Assembly (NCBI GenBank): GCA_015296075.1
Contig: DVDV01000277.1
Location: 1 to 59,897, forward strand
Reading direction: 5' to 3'
Length of the DNA: 59,897 nt
Source: Leptolyngbyaceae cyanobacterium M33_DOE_097
GTDB lineage: Bacteria; Cyanobacteriota; Cyanobacteriia; Leptolyngbyales; Leptolyngbyaceae
The translations under genes and the position numbers were made by a program. The notes beneath the pieces are model-generated. The model was not told where the DNA came from. It made no database searches and saw only the letters and a program-made list of their open reading frames with translations. Below are positions 1 through 8,113 of the stretch, one piece after another; positions within the stretch are counted from its first letter, which is position 1, and the number at the start of each line of letters is the position of its first letter.

Positions 1-54
1 ATCAATGGTCTCGAAGTGCTGCTTCAGACTAGACAACGGCGATTGCTGGCTCAT
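1..54 (-). CDS. 5' end of an unidentified gene running off the left edge
   Basis: On the minus strand an ATG at 54-52 opens a reading frame that stays open to the window edge (18 codons, beginning MSQQSPLSSLKQHFETID). Too little is present to assign a family. It lies downstream of the two carotenoid-protein genes in the same direction, about 180 bases after the second one, so it could be a third member of that unit or a separate gene. The start and the reality of the gene are uncertain. Confidence 0.4.
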   Translation of the reverse strand, partial: MSQQSPLSSLKQHFETID

Positions 55-236
55 TGGAGTTCTCATCACCACGACCGCTAAATTCTACTGACCTCTTTTT
101 CTCTTTTCACCTTTTGTTAAGAATCATGTGCGTTTACCCTACTTGAATAGACGTTCAGTAAGAACTGAGTTGAAATATCTTTGAGATCTGACGTTCGTTT
201 TGGGTGCTACCGCTTGACCAGCGCGATCGCCACGAA

Positions 237-683
237 TTAAGGCGTAGGCCGCTTGTCACGCAGATTGGCTAACTCTAATAGCGATGCCAGCAGTTTGACA
301 CGCACCACATAAATCTCATCATGGGGACTGAGGATCATCTGCCACGCAACATTGACACTAAACCAGGGCGTTTGGACTTTACCAACAATGTCAAAATCGG
401 TGCAGCCATTAGGAAGTTGCTCAGAGTGCCCCCGCAGTGGTTGCAGTTGCAGGTCTTGTGCTTCTCGCTCTAGATAAGTGGCGATCGCTCCTCTGCCAAT
501 CACAGGTGACTCAAACGGGGGATGCAAAAAGCCATCCTCGGCAAATAGAGCCGCTGTTGCCGCAAAATCACCCGTATTCAAATGGCGAAAATAATCAAGC
601 ACAACAGAATGTTGAATGCCGTTAATCTTGACAGCCGCGTCTGTACTAAAACAGTTTGAAGTCTCAAGCAAGTGTGTTTGCAT
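237..683 (-). CDS. OCP C-terminal-domain homologue (CTDH), NTF2-like carotenoid carrier
   Basis: This 148-residue protein matches the regulatory C-terminal domain of the orange carotenoid protein (OCP) as a stand-alone NTF2-fold protein. The OCP-like core runs from about residue 25 to 140 and includes PPFESPVIG (55-63), GKVQTPWF (101-108) and VNVAWQMIL (110-118). Tyr31 and Trp114 align with the OCP Tyr201 and Trp288 that hydrogen-bond the carotenoid keto group, so ligand binding looks intact. In the family, such CTDHs take carotenoid from membranes and hand it to helical carotenoid proteins, or act as antioxidants. The disulfide-forming cysteine described for Anabaena CTDH seems to be Phe108 here (from memory of that sequence), while Cys11 and Cys94 are present. 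It follows the helical partner by 120 bases on the same strand, the same order I recall for the HCP4/CTDH pair of Nostoc PCC 7120. No clear Shine-Dalgarno is seen before the ATG. Confidence 0.9.
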   Translation of the reverse strand: MQTHLLETSNCFSTDAAVKINGIQHSVVLDYFRHLNTGDFAATAALFAEDGFLHPPFESPVIGRGAIATYLEREAQDLQLQPLRGHSEQLPNGCTDFDIVGKVQTPWFSVNVAWQMILSPHDEIYVVRVKLLASLLELANLRDKRPTP

Positions 684-803
684 GGTTTATTTCAACTAAA
701 AAGAAGGGGAAGTTGACAGTCACTTCCCCGCAAAAACAGACTCTGAGTGTGAATAACCAATTAGCCAGGAGCAATTCAGGCTGCTAAACCCCAACTACGC
801 CAA

Positions 804-1325
804 TTAGAGCGCGAGGGGGTCAACACCCATATCAACAACCAGGTTGCGCAGAATTGTGATTTGCTGCCCCATATCCAACTTCTTCAAGTTTTCAAAGGCT
901 TGTACGGCTTCAGGCGCAGAAATGTAATCAGAAGGCATGGGTACGACAATACCTTGAGTCATCCATTCGGCGAGCTGATACCACAGGGCTAGTTTGGTGT
1001 TAGTGCTTAATACACCGTAAGCGCGAGTCAATTCATTGTTGGCTCGATTGACCAGATCGCGCATGAATTGCAACTGATCCGCATAGGAAAGCTGTTTGAC
1101 GCGATTGAGTAGCCCTTCTGCTAACTGAAGCCGAGCAGAACCCAAAGCTGCAGGTGTCACCGAACGACCTGCTTCGGTGTAGGCATACCACAGCAGTGCG
1201 AGCTGATCATCAACAGTGAGTTGACTGATCTGAGCCGTTACAATAGCAACTGCGTTGGCAACCTCAATCTCAGCCAGATACGGGTTGGAAACACGTGAAG
1301 TAACCGATGCGGCTGCAAAAGTCAT
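804..1325 (-). CDS. Helical carotenoid protein (HCP), OCP N-terminal-domain homologue
   Basis: The 173-residue all-helical protein corresponds to the effector N-terminal domain of OCP without the linker or regulatory domain. Carotenoid-tunnel residues are kept: Trp46 and Tyr49 in LALLWYAYTEAG (OCP Trp41/Tyr44) and Trp115 in KLALWYQLAEW (OCP Trp110). Arg160 in QQITILRN aligns with OCP Arg155, the residue needed for phycobilisome docking, so quenching activity is possible but not shown. HCPs bind ketocarotenoids and quench singlet oxygen, and some clades quench phycobilisomes. A strong Shine-Dalgarno, AGGAGG, ends 6 bases before the ATG. Adjacency to the CTDH gene suggests an HCP4-like or HCP5-like clade, but clade assignment needs a tree. 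The pair forms a two-piece photoprotection module. Confidence 0.93.
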   Translation of the reverse strand: MTFAAASVTSRVSNPYLAEIEVANAVAIVTAQISQLTVDDQLALLWYAYTEAGRSVTPAALGSARLQLAEGLLNRVKQLSYADQLQFMRDLVNRANNELTRAYGVLSTNTKLALWYQLAEWMTQGIVVPMPSDYISAPEAVQAFENLKKLDMGQQITILRNLVVDMGVDPLAL

Positions 1326-1707
1326 AAGAACCTCCTAATCGTGGGTACATAACCTTTTTTTGAGGTATGTCCGCAGTGAATCTCAGTAAACGAAATATGG
1401 TCGATTACACATTTCGGAACCACGTGTTTATTCTGCAACACTTTTTAACAAACTGACAACATTCTTTATTTATGGATGCGAGAGGAAAATCTAATGATGC
1501 TTGTGTTCTCCGCATCCTAATTCTTGATTGAGAATGTGGGCAATCGCAGCTAAGTGGCTGTCTGCTCTCCTTAAGGGCTAAGTAGATTGATGAACAACTG
1601 AGATTGGTTTGGCGGCGTGAATGACTCTACAAGGCTAAAATTCAATGCGTTAGGGTGGCAATCATACAGTTGCGATCGCAATTCAGATAACGCTGAGGCA
1701 GGCATTT
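1326..1707. promoter_or_regulatory. Divergent spacer between the HCP gene and queG
   Basis: About 380 bases separate the HCP start (minus strand) from the queG start (plus strand), so both promoters should lie here. The HCP-proximal half is AT-rich (1430-1500). I see no palindromic operator, riboswitch or convincing -35/-10 pair, and no ORF worth calling. Confidence 0.4.
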
Positions 1708-2646
1708 TTGAGTGGGTGTAACGGTTTTGTGGTGAATCGTGAGCAATTAGCGCAAGCGGTTAAGCAGCAGGCTCTAGAGCTGGGCTTTCATCAGGTCGGC
1801 ATTGCTGCTGTCGCTGATTGGGAGCCAGATGGCAACCTGCAAAACTGGCTGGCGAAAGGGTATCAAGCCGATATGGCCTGGATGGAAAATCCGAAGCGGC
1901 AGGATGTGCAGGCCGTGATGCCAGGAGTGCAATCGGTCATTTGTGTGGCGCTCAACTACTACACTCCCCAAACCCGCCCCTCTGGAAAAGCCTACGCCAA
2001 AATTTCGCGGTATGGCTGGGGGCGTGACTATCACCGGGCGTTGCACAAACGCTTGAAGCGGCTGACAACCTGGCTAACCGCCCAAGCCGAGGGAATCGAA
2101 GCCCGTTACTATGCTGACACAGGGCCAGTGCAGGATAAGGTTTGGGCTGAACGGGCAGGGCTGGGGTGGATTGCGAAAAATAGCAATTTAATTACCCGTC
2201 AGTATGGTTCCTGGGTCTTTTTGGGCGAAGTTTTGACAAATCTGGCCTTGCCGAGCGATCGCCCCCACACATCCCACTGCGGCACCTGCACCCGTTGCCT
2301 TGATGCCTGCCCCACTGGAGCGATCGCGGCTCCGTTTCAGGTCGATGCCAATCGCTGCATTGCCTATCACACGATCGAAAATCGGGCTGAGACATTACCC
2401 GACTTAGATTTTCAGGGCTGGGTAGCTGGCTGCGATATCTGTCAGGATGTTTGCCCCTGGAACCAACGGTTTGCTAAAGAAACAGATGTGGCTGAGTTTC
2501 AGCCTGCCCCGTGGAATGTAGCCCCCTCATTGGCGGAACTGGCCGATCTGTCGGATGCCGAGTACGATCGCCGCTTTACGGGGTCAGCTTTGCGTCGGAT
2601 CAAACCCTGGATGCTGCGCCGAAACGCACGCCAAAATTTGCGGTGA
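1708..2646 (+). CDS. queG: Epoxyqueuosine reductase QueG
   Basis: The last step of queuosine synthesis reduces epoxyqueuosine in tRNA to queuosine, using cobalamin and two [4Fe-4S] clusters in the cytosol. The 312-residue product carries the conserved [20 protein letters not shown] segment (about 131-150), whose Asp is the proposed acid. It then has a ferredoxin-like [12 protein letters not shown] motif and a second cluster set including Cys in NRCIAYH and [12 protein letters not shown]. The usual bacterial length is 310-380. The start at 1708 is TTG, preceded by GAGG with 9 bases of spacing; in-frame GTG codons at 1729 and 1732 are alternatives and would cost only 7-8 residues. The next gene begins 17 bases after the stop in a different frame. 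Confidence 0.93.
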   Translation: MSGCNGFVVNREQLAQAVKQQALELGFHQVGIAAVADWEPDGNLQNWLAKGYQADMAWMENPKRQDVQAVMPGVQSVICVALNYYTPQTRPSGKAYAKISRYGWGRDYHRALHKRLKRLTTWLTAQAEGIEARYYADTGPVQDKVWAERAGLGWIAKNSNLITRQYGSWVFLGEVLTNLALPSDRPHTSHCGTCTRCLDACPTGAIAAPFQVDANRCIAYHTIENRAETLPDLDFQGWVAGCDICQDVCPWNQRFAKETDVAEFQPAPWNVAPSLAELADLSDAEYDRRFTGSALRRIKPWMLRRNARQNLR

Positions 2647-2663
2647 AACTTTTGTCTCCACGT

Positions 2664-4265
2664 ATGATGAATCAGCGTGGGAGTCAAGTCGTTACTGTGA
2701 TAGACCAAATTCAAGTTTTTAACCGAGCCAAGCAGGGTGAGCCGGAGGCGATCGCCCAGATCATAAATTTAGGATTGTCTGCCAATGGCATTCGCGCCTC
2801 TGTTGTTCGCCGCGATCGTACGTTGTTGGTATTACTCGAAAGCACAACACCGCCCGACCCAGAGATTTATGTCACGGTGATGCGCAAGGGCCTTGAGAAG
2901 TTAGCGATCGCCGATTTAGAACGGGTTCATCTGTGTGGGCAAAGTTTTGGGCAAACCACCCCGACCTGGCATCGCGTGCTGAGGTTGCGCGATCGCTCAA
3001 AAGCTGCGCCGCGTCCGGCTCAACCGAAGCGATCGCGACGAGTGCCATCCCATTACTTGTTGATTCCCCTGACAGTGGTGAGTGCAGGCCTGGGGCTAAT
3101 CGCGGGGACAGTCTTCAACCTGCGCCAAACAGGTTCAATTTCTCCGATTCAGCCAGTTGTGGCGCAATCTCCGACCAGCCCTGAAGCAGTGCCACCTGCC
3201 TCCCTACCTGTCCCGGCTTCCCCGGTGCCTGACCTGCCGCCAGAACCGTACTTGCCTCCCACATCGGAGCCAACACCGTCTCCCACTTTCCAACCGATTA
3301 CGATCAAAGCGGTCGGCGACATTATCTTGGGGACAAATTTTCCGAGCGATCGCCTGCCGCCCCGGCAAGGTAAGACTCTTTTGCTTGGGATGAAACCCTA
3401 CTTAAAAGGGGCGGACATTGTTTTTGGCAATTACGAAAGCACGTTTACAACGTTTTCTAAGCCCGCTAAAACGATGGCACCCGGTAAGCCTATTTACGCT
3501 TTCCGAACTCCCCCTGGCTATGTCTATCGCTTGCAAGAAGCGGGTTTTCACGTTTTGAGTGTGGCCAATAACCACTCCTTTGACTTTTTTGAACGGGGAT
3601 TTGCTGACACGATCCGCTCGATTGAGTATGTCGGGTTGCAAGCGGTCGGCAAGAAAAATGAAATTGTTTATCGTCAGGTTCGCAATCAAACCATCGCCTT
3701 TATTGGGTTTAGCTACCTGGATTTCCATAACACAGTACACGACCTCAAAACAGCGCAAGACCTGGTGCGTCAGGCAGATAAAAAAGCCGATATTGTGGTT
3801 GTTTCCTATCACGCAGGTAAAGAGGGCAGTGATGCGACGCGCACGTTTAACCAGACAGAGTACTTTTTTGGCGAGAATCGCGGCAACTTGATTGCGTTTT
3901 CTCGTGCAGTTGTCAACGCTGGCGCTGACCTGGTTTTAGGCCACGGCCCCCACGTGCCTCGCGCGATCGAGCTGTATCAGGGCCGAATCATCGCCTATTC
4001 CCTAGGAAATTTTGTTGGCTATCGCACCCTTTCGACCGCAGGCAATCTCGGCACTTCCTTAATTCTCCAAACGAACTTGGATCAGGATGGTACTTTTTTG
4101 TCAGGAAGGATTATCCCAGTCCGCCTGAGTAGTGATGGAATTCCCTTCTATGACAAAGAATTTCGCAGCGTCAAACTGATTCAACAACTGAACCAACTAG
4201 ATTTTCCAAAATCGCCGCTCAAAATCGACAGCAAGGGAAACCTGACGCGGATTAAGACTCAGTAG
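2664..4265 (+). CDS. Membrane-anchored CapA-family metallophosphatase with a cyanobacterial N-terminal domain
   Basis: The 533-residue protein has three parts. Residues 1-110 form a small alpha/beta domain that is clearly homologous to the N-terminus of the beta-propeller protein at 35673-37706. A transmembrane helix (131-152) and a Pro/Ser/Thr-rich linker (160-210) follow. The C-terminal 320 residues are a PGA_cap/CapA domain, with KAVGDIILG, FGNYEST, VANNHSFDF, YHAGKEG and LGHGPHVP supplying the metal and phosphate ligands of the calcineurin-like fold. CapA-like proteins take part in poly-gamma-glutamate or other surface polymer handling; the substrate here is unknown. The orientation predicts a cytoplasmic N-terminal domain and an external enzyme. 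I chose ATG 2664, just after queG, because the open frame upstream lies inside queG. A downstream GTG at 2697 is possible. Confidence 0.85.
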   Translation: MMNQRGSQVVTVIDQIQVFNRAKQGEPEAIAQIINLGLSANGIRASVVRRDRTLLVLLESTTPPDPEIYVTVMRKGLEKLAIADLERVHLCGQSFGQTTPTWHRVLRLRDRSKAAPRPAQPKRSRRVPSHYLLIPLTVVSAGLGLIAGTVFNLRQTGSISPIQPVVAQSPTSPEAVPPASLPVPASPVPDLPPEPYLPPTSEPTPSPTFQPITIKAVGDIILGTNFPSDRLPPRQGKTLLLGMKPYLKGADIVFGNYESTFTTFSKPAKTMAPGKPIYAFRTPPGYVYRLQEAGFHVLSVANNHSFDFFERGFADTIRSIEYVGLQAVGKKNEIVYRQVRNQTIAFIGFSYLDFHNTVHDLKTAQDLVRQADKKADIVVVSYHAGKEGSDATRTFNQTEYFFGENRGNLIAFSRAVVNAGADLVLGHGPHVPRAIELYQGRIIAYSLGNFVGYRTLSTAGNLGTSLILQTNLDQDGTFLSGRIIPVRLSSDGIPFYDKEFRSVKLIQQLNQLDFPKSPLKIDSKGNLTRIKTQ

Positions 4266-4381
4266 GCAGTAACAGCTGCATCCCTATGCCCCCAAATTTT
4301 GGAAAATCGCCCCTTTTCTTCTGAAATCTGCCCGCCTGGGTTTGTAGATCAGCCTGCTTGTTAATGGATACATAGACACCT

Positions 4382-5215
4382 ATGAAACGCCCCCTAAAAT
4401 TTGCCCTGTGCTGCTTCGCTGGTCTGATGTGCGTTGCCCCGTTCAGCCCAACACCTGCGCTCTCAACCCCTGCCGGAGTGACTCAGAAAGTAGACTTTGA
4501 GCAGCACTTTCGAGAATTAGGTGTGAACGGTTCGATTCTGATTTACGACCTCAACCGCGATCGCACCTTTCAATACAACCCCTCGCGCAACGCCACAGCT
4601 TTTCTACCAGCCTCTACCTTTAAGATTCTCAACTCGCTGATTGCTCTGGAAACAGGCGTTGTCGCTAATCAGTCAGCCTTGTTGACCTGGGATGGAGTGC
4701 AACGCCCAATACCCGAATGGAACCAGGACTTGACCATGCAGGAGGCATTTAAGCGCTCCGCCGTCTGGTACTACCAAGTGTTAGCACGTCGCATCGGGCA
4801 AGATCGCATGCAAAAGTGGGTGGCACAAGCGAAGTACGGTAACCAAACAATCGGTTCTGAAGCAGAGATCGACAAGTTTTGGCTCGAAGGCGCGCTCCGC
4901 ATAACCCCGCAGGAGCAAATTCAATTTTTGCAGCGGCTCTACCAAAATGACTTGCCGTTTTCGGCGCGATCTCTGGCGATTGTTAAAGATCTGATGGTAA
5001 TTGAGCAAACGCCAGCTTACACACTCCGAGGCAAAACAGGCTGGGTAGGTTTTGCAGACAAGGGGAAGACCGAAATCGGCTGGCTAGTCGGCTATGTTGA
5101 AAAAGGCAAAGATGTCTACCTTTTTGCCACCAATATTGATATCCGAAAACCGCAAGATGCAGCGGCTCGGCTTGAGCTGACCCGTCGTTGCCTCAAAGAT
5201 CTTGGCGCGCTATAG
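4382..5215 (+). CDS. Class D (OXA-type) beta-lactamase, exported
   Basis: The 277-residue protein carries a signal peptide (residues 1 to about 29, with KRPLK then a hydrophobic core ending near PTPALS) and all class D signatures in order. These are Ser78-x-x-Lys81 in PASTFK, Ser126-Ala-Val in the SxV position, Tyr152-Gly-Asn, Trp167-x-Glu-Gly, and Lys218-Thr-Gly. Ser78 would be the acylated nucleophile and Lys81 the residue that is carboxylated. These enzymes hydrolyse beta-lactams in the periplasm; a related sensor-type role is less likely because no transmembrane signalling domain is attached. It is a single gene, 116 bases after the CapA-like gene, with no resistance-island neighbours. 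Base use matches the surroundings, so it looks resident rather than recently acquired. Confidence 0.93.
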   Translation: MKRPLKFALCCFAGLMCVAPFSPTPALSTPAGVTQKVDFEQHFRELGVNGSILIYDLNRDRTFQYNPSRNATAFLPASTFKILNSLIALETGVVANQSALLTWDGVQRPIPEWNQDLTMQEAFKRSAVWYYQVLARRIGQDRMQKWVAQAKYGNQTIGSEAEIDKFWLEGALRITPQEQIQFLQRLYQNDLPFSARSLAIVKDLMVIEQTPAYTLRGKTGWVGFADKGKTEIGWLVGYVEKGKDVYLFATNIDIRKPQDAAARLELTRRCLKDLGAL

Positions 5216-5310
5216 TGCATGACTGCTAACAAGCGATCGCCCTCATAACCTCCGCCTCACGTCACCCGTATTTTCTAAAAGCGATCGAAATGCTAATTTG
5301 TGACCCGTAC

Positions 5311-5468
5311 CGCTTGGCTAGTTAACCATTCAACACCCACAGGCACGACCTTGCGGGGGTCGTAGGGGAGTGAGTCCCCTACATAGCGGGGGCGCGGGGG
5401 GAAGTCCCCCGATCTTGCGGCACCGCCGCCCCCAAATCTCCGCTTAACTCCCATCAAAAAAGCTTTTT
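5311..5468 (+). repeat. Dispersed palindromic repeat, copy A
   Basis: This segment recurs in inverted orientation at 31039-31218. Shared landmarks in order are CGCTTGGCTAG, AACCATTCAAC, CCTTGCGGGGG, a hairpin GTAGGGGA-gtgag-TCCCCTAC (5362-5382), GCGGGGGCGCGGGGGGAAGT, CCCCCGATCT, a GCGG...CCGC stem, CCCCAAATCTCCGCT and a terminal AAAAAGCTTTTT. Several nested stems make it strongly self-folding. It contains no ORF of its own and no transposase, consistent with a non-autonomous intergenic repeat. It sits directly 3' of the beta-lactamase gene. Confidence 0.85.
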
Positions 5469-5489
5469 GAGAGAAAACTTTCTCAGCCA

Positions 5490-5615
5490 GCGAATCCTGC
5501 GGATTTTTCCAAGCCTCAAAATGAAAGATTCAAGGCTTGACCCGCAACAAAAGCGAATCCTGCGGATTTTTCCAAGCCTCAAAATGAAAGATTCAAGGCT
5601 TGACCCGCAACAAAA
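5490..5615 (+). repeat. Two tandem 63-base direct repeats
   Basis: Unit 1 (5490-5552) and unit 2 (5553-5615) are identical by eye over 63 bases. Each starts GCGAATCCTGCGGATTTTT and ends near GACCCGCAACAAAA. Each unit contains AAGCCT ... AGGCTT arms able to form a short stem. The units abut the thf1 terminator, so they would lie just beyond the 3' end of the thf1 transcript. Confidence 0.9.
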
Positions 5616-5640
5616 AAGTGGGCCAACTAAAGTAGCCCAC
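5612..5640 (-). terminator. Rho-independent terminator of thf1
   Basis: Read on the minus strand, GTGGGC, an 11-base loop and GCCCAC form a perfect 6-bp stem followed directly by six T residues. It starts 38 bases after the thf1 stop codon. Confidence 0.85.
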
Positions 5641-5678
5641 CTCACGAGGATTGTTATAAAAACAGGAATGATGAAAGG

Positions 5679-6407
5679 CTAAGTCGCTTCACCAGTTGCA
5701 TCATGCGCCTCAGTTGAAGGTGCCGATGCTGCCGCCTTTGCTTTTTCGCGGTCTTCGCGTTTTTTGCGTTCAGCAGCCAGAGTGTCTTCCATCACAATCA
5801 ACGCCTGAGCCATTTTCTCAAGGTTGCTGCGGTACAGATCGAGGTCTTTTGTGAGCTTATCTTCAGACAGGTTGAGTGAGGTGCAGACTTGCTTGAGTGC
5901 TTCAGTGCGACGAGCTTCGTCAGTGACTAACTCAGGGTCAGACAGCTCAAACATGCTGAACAGACCGATCGCAAACAGGCGGCTGTACTTAAACTTGGGG
6001 TTCGTCGCGATCGCCCGAACTTGATCTTGCAAGTCCGTTGCGTCAGGTGCGACATGAGTTTGCCCCAACCAGGCAATCAACTCATTTGCCTGGAGATTTT
6101 TTGCTAAGTTCAAAAGCCGCTCAGCATCTTGGCGATACTGTTGAGGGTCAGCCTGATTAGCACGGCACAACGCATCAAAGATGGCTTCTCTATCTCCTTC
6201 TGGGCGATAACCCTGCATGAAGCGATTGAAAGAAGTCACTACACCCAAGGCGTAGAAAGGGTCATAGCGGAAATCAACGTTTACCGCAAGAAGATGCATT
6301 TCTACCATCAACTCTTCAACCACTCGACGGTAAATCGAGTTAATTGGACGAGTATGGAGGTTGTAGAAAGCACGTTTGGTGTCAGATACAGTACGAACGT
6401 TGTTCAC
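5679..6407 (-). CDS. thf1: Thylakoid formation protein Thf1/Psb29
   Basis: Thf1 (Psb29) is a thylakoid-associated helical protein that affects photosystem II biogenesis and repair and helps stabilise FtsH proteases. The product contains the diagnostic block NNVRTVSDTKRAFYNLHTRP, followed by INSIYRRVVEELMVEMHLL, VDFRYDPFYALGVVTSFNRF and YSRLFAIGLFSMFE, and it ends in a charged coiled coil and an Ala/Glu-rich tail. I start it at GTG 6407 (242 residues) because family members begin M/V-NN-x-RTVSDTKR; an upstream in-frame extension to 6491 is possible but would add unconserved residues. No strong Shine-Dalgarno precedes the GTG. A clear terminator follows. Confidence 0.92.
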   Translation of the reverse strand: MNNVRTVSDTKRAFYNLHTRPINSIYRRVVEELMVEMHLLAVNVDFRYDPFYALGVVTSFNRFMQGYRPEGDREAIFDALCRANQADPQQYRQDAERLLNLAKNLQANELIAWLGQTHVAPDATDLQDQVRAIATNPKFKYSRLFAIGLFSMFELSDPELVTDEARRTEALKQVCTSLNLSEDKLTKDLDLYRSNLEKMAQALIVMEDTLAAERKKREDREKAKAAASAPSTEAHDATGEAT

Positions 6408-6711
6408 GGCGGAGCGATCGCAAAAAGGTCTGTCTTTCATTCTCTCGTGGGATGGGACGTTTGCCAAGTTAAAAAAACAGAAACTGCTCAAATGCCCACC
6501 TCAGTTAGGTTGGACATAAATTTTGAAAGAGAAAAACAAGAGCCCTCAGAATTCCCAAAAAGCCCATGAATAGAGAGTTTAGCTGATTTGAATGGCTGCT
6601 AAATCGTGAAAGGGTTCGTTTGTAGTGTCATTGAAAGCACGATTGCACCCCTTGATCGCAAACCGAGTGAGAGAATAACGGTGATAAATTCATTCTTGCC
6701 TGACTTTTGCT
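6408..6711. promoter_or_regulatory. Divergent spacer between thf1 and the phycobiliprotein lyase gene
   Basis: About 300 bases between divergent starts, presumably holding both promoters. The middle part (6470-6560) is AT-rich. I see no operator-like palindrome and no convincing small gene; a plus-strand frame at 6129-6569 is an antisense shadow of thf1. Confidence 0.35.
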
Positions 6712-7317
6712 ATGCCTCTCCCCCAATCGCTGATCACACTTGCAACTTATCTTGCAGGAGAGTTTGATAACCGCGAACAGGCGATCGCAGAGCCTGCCTG
6801 GTTTGTGCATTTGTGTCTATGGCATGTACCAACGCGTTTATTCGCTGAAGACAGCATCACTCTCTTTGCCGAGCAAGCAAACGTGTACACGTTGAATAAT
6901 CCCTACCGTCAGAGATTATTGCGCTTACACGTCAACCCAGAGCAGCCAGATGCTTTGAAAGTTCAGTACTACGCCTTCAAAGATCCGCAGCAGGTGAAAG
7001 GTGCAGGCCAAACCCCCCAACTACTAGAACAAATTGACCCCACCCAGCTTGAACGGTTGCCAGGCTGCCAACTCCTTTTGCAACAAGAGCCAGCACCCGC
7101 TGGCGATGCTCGTTATATTGGCACGCCTCCCGCAGGGGCACGGTGCTGTTTCACTTACCAAAATGAATTGAGGCAGGTCGTTTTGGGGTTTGAGTCTACT
7201 GCAAATGCGTTTGTTAGCTACGACAAAGGGGTTGACCCCGAAACAGGCAAAGCTCTCTGGGGTGCTTTAATGGGGCCATATCGGTTTACAAAGCAAAGAG
7301 CAATCCCGTTGATGTAG
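6712..7317 (+). CDS. CpcT/CpeT-family phycobiliprotein chromophore lyase
   Basis: The 201-residue protein has the length and features of CpcT/CpeT lyases (lipocalin-like beta barrel). These attach phycocyanobilin or phycoerythrobilin to Cys153/155-type sites of beta phycobiliprotein subunits. Recognisable parts are LITLATYLAGEFDNREQA at the N-terminus, NPYRQRLLRL (about 63-72) and YYAFKDP (about 87-93). A GCQLLL segment, the Cys-Cys pair in GARCCFTYQNE and a C-terminal GALMGPYRFTK follow. Which subunit and bilin it serves cannot be read from the gene, and no phycobiliprotein genes lie in the window. It is a monocistronic gene, divergent from thf1. Confidence 0.88.
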   Translation: MPLPQSLITLATYLAGEFDNREQAIAEPAWFVHLCLWHVPTRLFAEDSITLFAEQANVYTLNNPYRQRLLRLHVNPEQPDALKVQYYAFKDPQQVKGAGQTPQLLEQIDPTQLERLPGCQLLLQQEPAPAGDARYIGTPPAGARCCFTYQNELRQVVLGFESTANAFVSYDKGVDPETGKALWGALMGPYRFTKQRAIPLM

Positions 7318-7475
7318 TAGAGGGTTGCTTTCACGCAGCACCGGGGCAACCACAGCCAAAAGATTTTATCTGGAAAAAATAAGCCGATTCAACCGCCATG
7401 CTTTAGAGAAGCAATGGTGATCAAAATCGACTCAGACAATCTCTTGTTTGAATTTTTGAGGGTGGCAATTACGGC

Positions 7476-7856
7476 TTAGCTAGCAATTCCACGAGGAACG
7501 CCTTCTAGCGCTTCTTCCTCAGTATCAAAAATCTCAAACACTGAATCCATCATGGTAACTTCAAACACCAGCTTGGCTTCAGGATGCACGTTACAAATGC
7601 GAAAACTGCCTCTAACCTTATCGGCGTCTCGCATCCCCGCAACAAGAGAGGTTAAGCCAGAGCTATCAATAAAATTAACCTGACCCAGGTTAACAACCAC
7701 GTGATGGCTAAGCTTTGAAATACACTCTTGCAGCTTTAAGCGAAACTGCCAAGCCGTTGTAATATCCAACCGTCCATTTGGGGTTAGCACAATGACGCTC
7801 GTACCATCTGGAGTGGTGTGGGTCTTTTGCTCCATGTGAATTGATTTCTGTTCCAT
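7476..7856 (-). CDS. STAS-domain anti-sigma-factor-antagonist-like protein
   Basis: A single STAS domain fills this 126-residue protein. The segment NFIDSSGLTSLVAGMR (about 60-75) contains the serine that partner-switching kinases phosphorylate in SpoIIAA/RsbV proteins, so a phosphorylation-controlled regulator is the best reading. No RsbW-type kinase, PP2C phosphatase or sigma-factor gene is adjacent, so the partners must be elsewhere. An internal ATG at 7835 is an alternative start, dropping the first seven residues (MEQKSIH, followed by a near-duplicate MEQK). Confidence 0.88.
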   Translation of the reverse strand: MEQKSIHMEQKTHTTPDGTSVIVLTPNGRLDITTAWQFRLKLQECISKLSHHVVVNLGQVNFIDSSGLTSLVAGMRDADKVRGSFRICNVHPEAKLVFEVTMMDSVFEIFDTEEEALEGVPRGIAS

Positions 7857-8113
7857 TGGGAGTGCTTACCCTCGCCTTTGCAGTATGGATGTTTTGCGTG
7901 ATCTATCGGATGTGCTTGTATAAGTTTGACACACCTGCGGTAGAAACGGATCGTACGATCGCTGAATCAGAGGACGATTGTAATGTACCTCTTCACCTAG
8001 CAAAGCTAGGTGGCAAATCATGATCAGCGATCGCCACCGCTATTAGTGTTGACAAAAACCAACAAACTTTAACAAGTAACCGATACTTTTCCTTAGAAAA
8101 GTCTAACTCAGGC

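Larger units (their letters stand above)
5216..5678. other. Repeat-filled spacer between the beta-lactamase gene and thf1
   Basis: About 460 bases without a gene. It holds the GC-rich palindromic repeat (5311-5468), a tandem pair of 63-base units (5490-5615) and the thf1 terminator (5612-5640), each listed separately. Frames open across the tandem units simply translate the repeat. Confidence 0.7.

Noticed and set aside
2511-2663. Longer N-terminus for the CapA-like protein
   Set aside because: These 51 codons lie in another frame of queG, and the shared N-terminal domain only begins after 2664.
5490-5615. Tandem units considered as a CRISPR remnant
   Set aside because: There are only two directly abutting identical units with no variable spacers between them, and no cas genes in the window.
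5467-5682. Open frames on both strands across the tandem repeat region (62-71 codons)
   Set aside because: They only translate the two identical 63-base units and the terminator. The repeat period is a multiple of three, which keeps frames open by chance; no start signal or family match.
6129-6569. Plus-strand frame of 146 codons
   Set aside because: It is antisense to thf1, whose identity is firm, and its product has no recognisable pattern.
7841-8023. Plus-strand 60-codon frame with a hydrophobic start
   Set aside because: It starts inside the STAS gene on the opposite strand, lacks a Shine-Dalgarno and ends shortly after; the hydrophobic run is short and probably chance.
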